This document shows positions 38,745 to 50,700 of a stretch of 64,000 nt of DNA, piece by piece. The notes below the pieces were generated by a model that worked only from the letters and a program-made list of their open reading frames with translations, searched no databases and had not been told where the DNA came from. The position numbers and the translations under genes are program-made. The stretch is from contig NC_091870.1 in the NCBI RefSeq assembly GCF_019399895.1, positions 5,997,001-6,061,000 of the forward strand. The letters are read 5' to 3'. This DNA comes from Cardiocondyla obscurior (lineage: Eukaryota > Arthropoda > Insecta > Hymenoptera > Formicidae). Each line of letters begins with the position of its first letter. The stretch's first letter is position 1.

Positions 38745-41700
38745 TAAATAAAAGAACAGAACTTGGTGTAATTTTCCGAAATAAAAAAATGGCTTCTCTA
38801 TTGAATTGTATATCGACACCTCGTACACGTGGATTTACTAGTGAGAGGCGGGTGACCTTAGAATTTATTCGCGTCCACAGACACATTATCACTAGTTACA
38901 TATTGGCTCTCAGAACCATAAGATCCGAGCGAACCTTGATAGAAGATTGGAATCTCGATGGTCGGCTAATTATTACCAGTTTTTCCGAGTCATTTCGCCC
39001 TTTCTTCTCGGGGACGCGTCGTTAATACCTGTCGTAAATCGCGTGCCCGATCGCGCGACCTCATGCGTGTGCGCGCGCGTGTGCGTGTAGCGCAGAGATA
39101 CTTGTCCCGGATACAGTTATTCGGCACACGGGAGTTTAGGCGGCCTGTTTGTATCAGTTTTCGCGGCGGTTACACGCTCGCCCCGCCGGGTACGAACACG
39201 CTGACCATCTTCAAGGCTCCGTCGCTCGCGCACGTAACATGGTCAGCCGTGGCGGGCGAAGACCCGTCGTCGTTCCGGTGCGCGCAGTGAAGCGATGCCA
39301 CGCGCGCGTAGCGGCACGTCGTCGTCGTTGACAGTTCTGTTTGTTGCAACCCGGAACGAGAACTCTGCGGGCTTACCTCGTAAACGCGAATCTGGACGCG
39401 AAATAAAAATCACGTCCGCGTCCTGAGAATCATCGAGAGATAACGAAAACCCTCGGGCCTTCGCGCGCGTGCTCGAAACCGTATCAGGCTTCTCATTGTC
39501 GTTTATCGGCGAGATGCAGCGGTGAAAAAAAGAAAATAAAAAGAACTTGAAAATGTGAACTTGTGCTCGTTTGAAATTTCTTTTACGATTGTTGTGGAGC
39601 GTATCGGGTTTTCTCGCCGATCACGATGTGAGAATCTTACGGGAGCCAGCTAGCCTCCGACTCCGCCGCGTCTTGCCAGGAATTGTTTAAGAACTTGGAG
39701 GAAGGAACGAGCGCGAGCTGAAAATCCGGGAATGACCCGGCAAATTCTTGTTAGATGCCTCGCATGCGTGACTGCATTTCGAAATACTGACGAGTCGCGA
39801 CGACGAATTGAATAACAGCGAATTAAGGATGATAGCAACATTGTTGCGTTAATTAAGCGTTTGCAATCAACGCGGAAACATCAATTGAGGACAAGTACGA
39901 ATCCCGAGAGTCATGCGCTATAGGTGTAATTAAAGATAGCTCTCGTGTTATTACATTCTTCATTTATAGCGGAGTAAATAATGCGCTGCGCGGATATTGA
40001 AGTGAACCGCGTTCGGAGTAATCTCGGATCAGAAGCCGGGAAGACGTTACGTAAATAATAAAAGATTTGATAGGCTGGTATGCGAGAGGAGGCTTTCAAA
40101 AATCATGCGATTTGCCGCGGAGAGCATCTGTAATAAAACCATTAGTCACCCACCAAATGATATGGATACAGATGACTCGTTTGCGTCACCAGGAATTTTA
40201 TTTTTCTGAGATACAAAGCGGCGCTCGGGTATCTTTCGTGGATTAGAGTTTAAAAAGAAAAGGAAAAAAAAAAACGTACGCAATCCGGAGTTTATCGGCA
40301 GCTTGATTCGGCATGTTTCCGACGATATATCCGCCGGAGGAGCGAAAAAATTGAATTCCAACGCCGCGGCATATCCTCGGCCGCCTCGAAAGCCTTCTGT
40401 TCTCCACGTCGTGGACGATTATGCGATTCGACGTGTCCGACGTCACCGCATTGCGGTGTATATAGTACGCGTTCGCGTATCGATTCGTCGGCAAAGTTTG
40501 CGCGGCGTGTAAGTGACTCGCCAAGTGACCGCGAGCGAAGCCGGAAGATCGACGGGATCGAAACTTTTCCAGGCGGCTATAAGTGAAGGCAAGCGCGAAC
40601 ACTCGTCGGTGAACTCTCCTCATTGCATTCGACGGAAAGGAAAAAGAACGAAGAAACTGAGAAGACGGAAAGAAGGAAAAAAAAAAAAAGAAAAATAATA
40701 ATTAACTGACCAGCTAGCTAAGTTTTCGTTTACTGGTCTCCTCAAGGCGACGAAGTCTTACGTAACTGGGTGGTTTTGGCAAGCAATATCGGTGGAACGT
40801 CATTTACAAAATAAGCCGGAGATTAATATTCCTTTTATTAGCATTAATACGCCGAGCTTGAACTGAAGGCTATTATTTAACAGGAAATTATTATTTTATC
40901 TCGGCTTCACCTTGAACCTAAACAATATTGCCGACATGTCGTCGGCTGAATTATTTGGATGAGATCAATCGGGCGTTTTGCTAACCTTCGTGGCATCTTA
41001 TTTCGAGATTTATATTCGATCCGCGTGGTATTTGAGGAGAAATGTTGAAAGTGATCCTCGTTTGAAAGGCAGAAGGACATATTTCCGCAGGCGCGCCAAG
41101 ATACGGTGCGCGTCTCGTCAACTTAGCGCGATAATCACCTGCGATTACGGTCCGAGACCGCAGGTCTATCTTCTCGGCGGGGACGGAGATCGGTAAACCG
41201 GGATTAAGTAATCCTCGGCGCATTGTTCGTCGCGGCGAACAGCGAAGAGTAACGGGTGTCTCGCGGGTGTACGACGGCGCGATTGTGTGTCAACGCGAGA
41301 AAAGAGGAGACGCGGGGCGGCGCCGGTGCGTGAGCGAAATAAAGAGCCGCGCGTGACTTCACGCTTCGGACACGCCGCCGTTAAAAGAGGGTGCCGGCGA
41401 AGAAGAAAAGAAGCCGGCGGCCGCGGAAACAACGACGCGGACCGTTTCGAAATTCGATTGTTTCGCGGCTCGTTAAAGCAGCCGTCGGTGGAACCTTGAG
41501 CGGCGAATCGTGGCGGCGTGTATTTCGCACGGTTTTCCTCGAACGCGCCGCAACCAGCCGCGAGGACTCCCTTCGTTAACGGCGTCGACGAGGAAAATCG
41601 ACGCGCACGGCGAGGAGGATAACGTCGCGGGAGAGAGGCAGAAGGCAGGGGCCTTTGTTCGGTGACCTCCTGGACCGAAACATTCAAGAAAGAACGGGAT

Positions 41701-44700
41701 CGTTAACGGATTGTTATCCCAAGGACGAATCTATCGTCAGGATTCGTATTCGAGAGCACGTCGAGGAGTAAAGTTCGTAACGATTTCGTACATCTCGGTC
41801 ACGTTCGAGGAGAGAAGCCCATTCCTCGCGATAAACCGTCCGGCAACGAGATTAATTAGTGATATATATATATATTTTTTTATTATTCCGAGGCGGAACT
41901 CGTTGCTCAAAATTAATCGAGCGGTCGCTTGCGGTACCTTGGAAATCAGGGTTACTTCACGTAACGATTGTGCAATCGGCGAGTGGATAACAAGAAGAAG
42001 AAAAAAAAAAAAGGGGTGGACTCTGTTCGAAATAGTTTCCTTTTCCGCATATTTATAAAAAATAGAAAATAAAATAAAATACGAAGAACGGGAGAGGCGA
42101 GATCGCAAGAAGAAGATCGGTTTTATTAGATGCTCGCAGAGGGTGATTGTTGGTGTTGCAACGTGACATGTGAGGATGAACCACGATCCAACGATTTGCC
42201 GTCAGTACTTCTACTGCAGCCAGCGTCGGCATCGCGTCAGGTATATCTAAAGACTCGTCAGCGGTACGCGATATATTTATAAAAAAAAAAAAATAAATAA
42301 ATAAATAATGTGCTTTGTTATCCTGATTTCAATCCGCGGACATCAGTTCGTCGGATTGTACTGCGCTTTGCTTGAATAATTAATCACGAGCTTGCGGCTT
42401 CGATCGCGAAACGCAACGCCCCGTGCGCGCGACACACATGCAGTCACGTTTCAATTAATTAATTTCAACCGTTTATTTGCCAGTCGACGTATCGATTAGC
42501 GGGGACGATGTACGCGGGCGATAGGCCGGGATCCTTTTACAACGCGGCTTAATTAGTAATAAACACACGTGTGAACTGTCCGAGAAATCTCACGATTGCC
42601 GAACTCGCCGTTTGGGTTCTCCTCTCGATGTCTTCCGATTCGTTTAGCGGGCTCGTTTACGATTCGCCGCTAAATAAATTAGCGTCGCAGTAAACGTGTA
42701 ATTTAAAAACCAGAATGACGCGGGGAGGTAGAGGCCGCAAAGGAAGGGAGGGGAAATTTATTATCCCGAGAAGATAACCGCTCGCGCGCTTGGAAAAAGC
42801 GCGGAAAACTCGCGAGGGACGGCAAATTGCGATTTCATTCGCCGTGGTGCCTATCTTTCTTACGGCTTTACGACCGTCCGATTACGCGCGAGATGATTCC
42901 CCCTTTGCTTCCCCCCCGACCGTCGTGTAACGCCGGCAAGAACCGCGTTCCTACAAACGGTCTCGTTACATCCGGGCGTGATTCTTCCCCGGGTCCGCGA
43001 CATCGAGCTTAAACGAACCGTGTCGCGGTCGTCGTAACGTCGGTCGCTGGTCGTTTCCGACTTCGTTGTTCAACCGCTCGTGTTTTACACCCCGAAAACA
43101 CTCGGTGGCGTTTCCGCGTTCGGCGGGATCCTGTTCGCGACGAGACGCGGCCGGCAGGTAAACACGGATCCGCTCGACGAATTATTCGCTAAGCCCCGAT
43201 AAACGCGTTCGCGGCGGATCGAGTTGAGCTCGTAATTAAATTTTCGACGAGGATCCATCGGCGCGTGACGCTGATATAGCACAGGTGCTCGGCGTTGGAG
43301 TACTCGATCAGTAAATCGTACCTTGCCATGTTACGTTCAGGCCGTCCCTCGCTCGGTAGCTTGTTAGATTTTCTGAGACTTTTCGCGAGTCGTTGGCCAG
43401 CATTCTGTGCCAGGGACGCGCGTAATATCATGCATACTCGTTGTTTGGTATTCGATAAATTATATAGCCGTGTCGCCTGGCGCTCTCAGGTCTTCGAGAT
43501 TTAACGCGAAGAAAAAACGCGGCACGTGTACATTTTTCTTTTTATTTTATTTTATTATTATTATTTTTTTTATTACGACCGTAATAAAAGAGGAATAAAA
43601 TATGGCTTCGAGCATCTCGCTGACGTGGCAGGGTATCTTCGTTCACGTACGAAAAACCGAGCGGTCATCGACGTCTCGTGAAATGAATGTATTTCGATCT
43701 TGAGGCGCTTCTCCTTGGAAAAAGAAAGAAAAAGGAAAAAAAAGGAAAAAAAAAATTACACAGCGACGTCGATGTCGTGTGAATTCGCGAAGGTAGGGGA
43801 CGTTAGATAAAAACGTAATGTATGTCAAGTAAGTGGGTACCTGCGGGCAGATCAAAATGCCAGCTGCCTTTTTTTTTCTTTTTTTTTTTTTTTGTAGCGA
43901 ATGGTCGCGAAGTGGTCAAGGAACGAAGGAACGAGCTTTATGGATAAATAGCGTTTCCTTCGATGAAGCAATCTAGCTCCTCGATCACGCGATATATTTC
44001 TTTTATCTCACGCAACGTTCTCGCTCTCCACCTGTTCACCCCTTCGGCTTTTGCATATCTTGCTCTTAGATAGAAGACTTCCACTTGGAATTGAAGCTTC
44101 CGTTCCGCGGTCGATCCGGGAAGAGAAAAGCGGCGGCGGTTGTGCCGTAAATGCCGCGTTACGGAAAATTAACGCTTCTTTATCATAACAGGAAGACTCC
44201 GACGATGTGAAACTTTCTCGCGACGGCTGTGTCGCAAAATTTCACGCGGCGACGGCATTTATTGTAGATAATAAAATATAAAGTCCGCTTATATATCGTT
44301 AATTGTTTAGAAATCGTCTGCACCGCGCTGACAATTAAATAAGTTATTAAACTCGATCGAAGTAAGACTGCGATCGCAGTCTTAATGGCAACGCATTTGG
44401 AATTTGTGATTGTTTTGCGGCGGATATGAATTATTTAAAAAATGTATTTCCGTAAAACGTGCGCGTTTGTTCTTTGTTTCATCGCAACGTATGTTAGAAC
44501 TTACCGAATTTCGAGACGCTCGTACCAAGGACAATACGAACGTGTTTCGCACAAATATTCAATCGCATGGTAAATACAAATATTTATCGATTCCGTTCCT
44601 GGACAAGCGCCGGGTTCGACATGACCGAAGCAATAAATGGACGCGGATGTTTGTATTCTGCAATCGCCGACCGATTTTTTTCTTTCTTTCTTATTTTCTT

Positions 44701-47700
44701 TTTTTTTTACTTTTTATTTATTTATTTATTTATTTTTTTTTTTTTTTTTCTTGAGATCTGGCGAGATCGTGCAGCTGTATATCCTTGAAATCCATACATG
44801 AGATTCATAAAATAACAGGAGCATTTAAAACTCGTGATTATAAATCACACGAACATGCACGTGGGATGATTCAGGAAGAAACGGAAACATTTTTGAGAAA
44901 CGACTGTATAGATCGTTAAAAGATAATTAACTCTTACGAACGCGTGCCTTTTATTTCGCCATTTTATTTCATTTAATACTTTTAATTTAAACGGCATTTA
45001 GATACTCAGGGCTGAGAAACTTTCGATGAGAAATTTAATTACCTTGTCGCCGCCACTTTGTTTCGTATCAAACTTATTTTCGAGGACCTGCAGATTTTAT
45101 TTACAACTCGATTTACATACTACGAGTAGAAAAAAAGAAAGAAACCGCCACGTGAAGAATTTTTATGATTTATTTTACATATATTTGTATTTCATTAAAT
45201 TTCGCTCCAAGTAATGATTGATTGGATAATATATAATAATTAATGATCCGACGGGCTTCGGCTGCAGCTTTTCTCGGGCAATCTAGATCGAAATCGGTGT
45301 CTTTCAAGAGTCTGCGATACAATTGTGCCGGCGGAATATTTCTATTGAAGAGGGCCAAGCCCCGATCGATCGGACTGACCCCACGCATAATCGGGCACGG
45401 ATCCGAGACGGAGTTTAGAGCGAGCGAGCGAAAGAGGAAAGGAGACCACCGGGGGTGGTTATCGTGTCAAGAGTGTGGCGGCTCGCGTGCGCCTAATCGC
45501 GACCGGGATCGGTTAAGGGGTTGTTCGGGGGTTTGCGGTCATTAGCGGTGACCACGGGCGGTTGCCGTATCGATCTTTTTCTCCGAACATATCCGCTCTT
45601 TGTCACTTCCTCGGTTTTTAACGACCTTCGCCGTTTCGTGCTTCGAAATATCCCCCTTGACGTCAATAAAAAAAAAAATGGAAAGAAAAAAATTAAACTG
45701 CGCACTCTGATATTCCGTGCCGCGGAATCGCGTCGCCGATGCGATTGGCGTGGATGATAACGAACGCTCCCGTGTCGGCGATCGCGATTTTTAAGGCTTT
45801 CCCAGAACACCGCGAATAACGCTCGTAAAGATTAATCGTAGTCGACTGTCCGTAAAAGCGACGTCCGCGCTTGAAACACGAGACAAATTTTCCATCCGAA
45901 ATGCCACGTTGAATTATATTTAATGTTTAAACGATAATCGGGGAAGGGTCTAAAGAATTTAATCGTTCGAAGACGCATTGTTCGTCGACTGTTCGATATG
46001 GAAAGTATACTTGTATTGAATCTTCGAGATAATACTGCTGCGTATGTCGAGTTTAATAGTACAGCCCGTGGTATAATTGATCGATAAGCGCGTACTCTAT
46101 TATCTGCGTTATGTAAACTCTTATACGGCTGTTAATGTCGACCACGTGTTTTTTTTTTTCCTTCTTTTTTTTTTTATTGTTCGAACGTGCCACTGACATG
46201 AATTTGCGATATTCGTCCAGTTAACGACACTTGATTCGCGTTCTTATTCCGAGTATCGACACGTAGGCGGTCGAGCGATGATGAAAAGTTCCCAAATTAT
46301 TCGCGGCTTACAATAACACGTGGCATAAATTGCCGTGACGTTAATCGACATCCGTGCATCATCGGGCTATTTGCAAAGCGGGCACTTAAAATCAAATTCG
46401 TCATTAAAAACCAGAACGTTTTCGCGGGGATGGAAAATTGTATTTATAAAAAGACTTGGGAGAGAGAACATTTACGCGCACGTGCCTAAACGATCTGCCG
46501 GACGTTTATTTGATATAAAAGTTGATAAAGTCCATGCGAGTCTACTTGAAACGGCGCGATGGTGCACCGACGAGAAACTTTTCGAGAAACGCGAGACTCC
46601 TCTCGAGCGGAGGAGCTTTTTCGCTTATTACGCGCGGCTTTGGTATCTCTTATTTTCACTTTTCCATCCTCGCGATAACGGTACCGATCTGACGGCCGAT
46701 CTGTTATCGGCATTAGCGCGCACTCGACCCCGGGGGTGTCCGTCGCGTCGCGCGTGATTTAAACCACGTTGGATAATCATGTTAAGTATACAACGGAGCC
46801 GCGCAGGCCGTAATTCACTGGCGATTCTCTGCGCGCATCATTAACGATCGCCTTATTGGATTTACGGAGGTCTGCGCCGTCTCACGCGATTACTCGTCAC
46901 GACGATTAGAACCGGGATATAAAGATCTCCTCGCTAATTTTAACGCGAACGATCGCGCGCGCGCTGCCCTCCGCGTAGGATGAACGCTCCGCTGGGTGTA
47001 TCCGTCTCTGGATCAGACGGACAAGTTTACGGTGAGACGCGATAACATCCTTTCCGTATTAAGACAGCGGCACGCGATAAAATTCCGCTCCGACCTAGTT
47101 TAGCTCCGACGGCCAACGTGATCTCGGAGGTGGGGGAGAGCCTCAGCATCAGCTCTTGCTACCATTAGATTGGAAATCGAAACGTCGCGCAATTGTCGAT
47201 GCTAATTTTATGACGTATAAAAACACTCGTCGCACTCGAAAGACTAATCTGAAATCCAAGATTTATTTTATTGATAGTTGAGGCTCGACGACGTTAATTA
47301 TTGAAGTCTATTTTTTGTTTTTTTTTTTTTTTTTTGTTTTTTTTTTAATTGTTTTTTTTTTTTTATTTTGATAGAGATTATATTTTGTCTCAGGTTTAAT
47401 TTTTCTTGATGGTAATTGGTCCTTTGACGATTTCAGGGTGAACGAGCGACAGAGAGACGTCGACAGGCATAACAACAGAGGTGAGGATGACGATGAAGAC
47501 GAGAATCCTTTAGGAAAATGGCCTCACGCCCTCAGCTCGACCCTCGCGTGCCTCGGCTGCACTCTGGGACTTTTCAACATCAGCAGATTCGCCATTCTCA
47601 GCGTACAATTTGGAGGTGAGTGCGCTGAAACGTGTGCTGCCCGCCCGCAGAAATACCACAAACGCGTCACGAGAATTCCGTCAAAACGTTTCACCAAACG

Positions 47701-50700
47701 TTTTACTTGAATTCTCTCTCTCTTTCTCTCCTAGCGCAGGTCGTTACGCGAAATGATGAACAAAGGGAATTTCTGACGCGCGTAATTTTCGCCGAACCAT
47801 TCGTTTTCAGGAAGTGTTGTTTTCGGAGAACGGACCGACGTGTTCGACGAAAGTCTGATTTCCATGTTTTAGAATGTGCAAAAAAAAAAAAGAAAAAAAA
47901 AAATGTGCTCCGCGTGATAGCGCGAAATTTATGCGCGATCAATGCTGATTGAATTTGTCGAAATAGTAGCCAAATTTCAGTCCTGCGGAATTATTAATAA
48001 TTTTCCGCGACGACAACGCGAGGACTTTCAAAACGATCTGCTGACAATTACTTCGCTGCTCGCAGCAGCTGCAACGTTGACAATAATTCATATCGCGTTG
48101 TGCCCCGTTTCTCTTCCAATGTCGATAATTAGTTCCGAGGCTATTTGCAATAATAATGATCGATCTGCATAGCGAAGAAACGCTCGGTTGCCCACCCACG
48201 CGACGTGAAAAGCCGCTCTTTGAAACAAACAACTGAGAGAGACACGTTCCTTTATCCCTTAAAAACCTTCTAATAAATGTATTTTATAATTTGTGGACGC
48301 TGTTTTAAATTCAAAATTTTTATTAATTGTTTAATTTTTAATTTTTTTTTTTGTTTTTTTTACAGCAAACTTTGTTCTACAGTTCCTGTTTTTGTCTTTC
48401 GTACTGGGCATTCCGCTGTTGACCCTGCAAGTATGTCTCGGGCAAAGATTGGCGGCCGGTTCCGTCGACATGTGGAGAATATCGCCGCTTTTTCACGGCG
48501 TCGGAATAGCTCTGCTCACTGCACAAGCTTTCATCGGTATCTACAGCATAGTTGGCGTATCGTGGATGTTTGTGTACTTCAGGTAAATTTCTGGAGCAAA
48601 GCAAAAGCACGTCGAATTAAATATACATACATCAGATTTATGCGATCTTGGCGCGATGATCTCAATACCTTCTTCGAGTTTCTCCTCCGTCGCCTACATA
48701 TAATATCGAAACAATACTATGCCATGGTGATCAAGTACAAAATGCGTGGTATATTGATTGCAGAGATTCGTTTATAACGAAGCAGGACAAGTATCGATGG
48801 GCGGAACCGTTTCTTCTCTATCGAGATGACAGTCGTCCTACGCACAATACTACCGCTTCGTACAAATTATACGAGACTGTTCCGGATTATTTTAGTGGTG
48901 CCGTATTGCAGAGACATCACCTGAATGAAGCTAATCCTGGCGTTGTTACATTGAAATTTCAAGTGGCTTTCAATCTAGCCGTCGTGTGGATGATTGTATT
49001 TGTTTCACTGAGTAAAGGTAAGTTTTTTTTTCTTTTTTTTTTTCTTTTTGGAGAAATAAATTTGGTTTATGGATTTCACATTTGTCAGCTTTGATGTCGC
49101 GTATTTTTATTCATGTGTATCACAATAGATATGATTTTGATTTCTATTATTCTTCAGGACTGAGATCTTACGGAAAAGTTGTGTACGTTTTCACATTGGT
49201 TCCCGTGTTTGGCACATTAATCCTTTGCACAAAGCTACTTGGACTTATTCCGGGCTCGACGAGCCAACTTTTCCCCGCCACCGTTTGGAGCGAATTCTTT
49301 ATTAATGGGAAGTCATGGGTGGCTGCCTCAAACGAGGTCTTCCTCACGTGGGGTTTACTCGGCGCGGCTGCTATGCAGGTATCGTCATTTACAATCGTAC
49401 GATGATTATTTAACGAGCGCACCTTACTTTTTCCTACGATTATTTATCAATTGGTTGTACACACTTAAACACAACGATCAGCAGTTTCTCATTGGAATAC
49501 TGGCAATTTCAGATAGCGGCTCACAATAAACATAAGCATCTTCTACAGCGGGACACGAGCCTCGTGATAATGCTGACGTTTATGGTGCTCATTCTCGTAG
49601 CTTTCTTAGCGAATACCTGCGTGCAAATCCTCAGGCATCACGGTTACATCTATACTACTAGTTCTTTCGGTAAATATATCCGTTGCATTACTCCCGGCAA
49701 TCCGAACCATTACGTTGTTCATTATTTACCCAAAGTTATCATTCTCGGACAATTTCACAGAAAGAATATCAGGGTATACGTTTATGAGGCTCGCCAGTCA
49801 ACCAGCACCGTCAGGATATAGCAGCACACCGGAGAGATTCATGTCTCACGCATCGTTTCTCCTCGGCCAGCGTGTAATACGACCTGGGGCAGACACAAGC
49901 ATCGAGTCCGGATACCAGGTGTTACGGTTAGCCACTGAATTGGTACCTTCAACGCTGGCATTGTTAGGCACCGAACAGGTGTCACCGTTCTGGGCGGTTC
50001 TGTTTTATTTCATTCTCATCTTATTTGGCATCGCACAACAGGTACACTTTACTCTACACTCGATAAAAGAAACGCGGCGTTTTAATAAAGAAGGTATTTA
50101 AAAGTTTTGTCAATATTCCAGTTGGCGATCTGGCATTGCGTAATAACCGGAATAATGGCGATCAATACGAAAATGATGAAGCTCTGGGAGACCACAATTA
50201 CGTTTTTTAGCTGTGCTTGTGCCTACATACTTGGATTACCTATGGCTACCGAGGTATAGTGAAATTCCTTTCTAATAATAAATTTATAATTTAGATTTAC
50301 TTATTTAGTTGTTACTTAACGGAAAGTGCGATTATATTTAATGACTCGTTAATATTTACGTTATTAATTATATATGCGTCATACGGATATACCGCATTTT
50401 AATTTACGTGGCATATTAACACGATATGCGTGTGACACAGCTATGTAACCAACTTGAATATATCTGTAATATTATCTCTCTGTCTTTGAACACGGCCCCC
50501 CGACTCTTATCAGATAGTGCCGCACAATCTTTCGTTCCAGAGAATTGTTATCAGCACTTTATTTTAGTTCACACCGGCATTAGTATCTCAAACGCGTTCG
50601 CGTTAAAACGGAAGATGAGTAATAACGTTCACTCGGTAGTGCGCCGCAGCGTGCCCTGCTATTTTTGCAATGAATTTTTGGAAGAGAAATATTTAACGGA

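Larger units (their letters stand above)
24228..47436. other. 23.2-kb bdg intron
   Basis: I find no coding exon, tRNA or rRNA that I can support. The DNA is CpG-rich with scattered homopolymer tracts (for example T24 at 29370-29393) and GC-rich islands near 33500-34180 and 41200-41690. Structured elements are listed separately: a miRNA-sized hairpin at 35643-35720, an A/TA/T palindrome at 38698-38742 and a perfect 22-bp palindrome at 44363-44384. Such a long intron splitting the regulatory N-terminus from the transporter core is a likely home for enhancers, which cannot be pinpointed by eye. Confidence 0.55.

Noticed and set aside
41166..41687. 173-codon minus-strand frame
   Set aside because: Arg/Pro/Ser-rich composition in a GC island, with overlapping frames on the other strand; no homology recognised.
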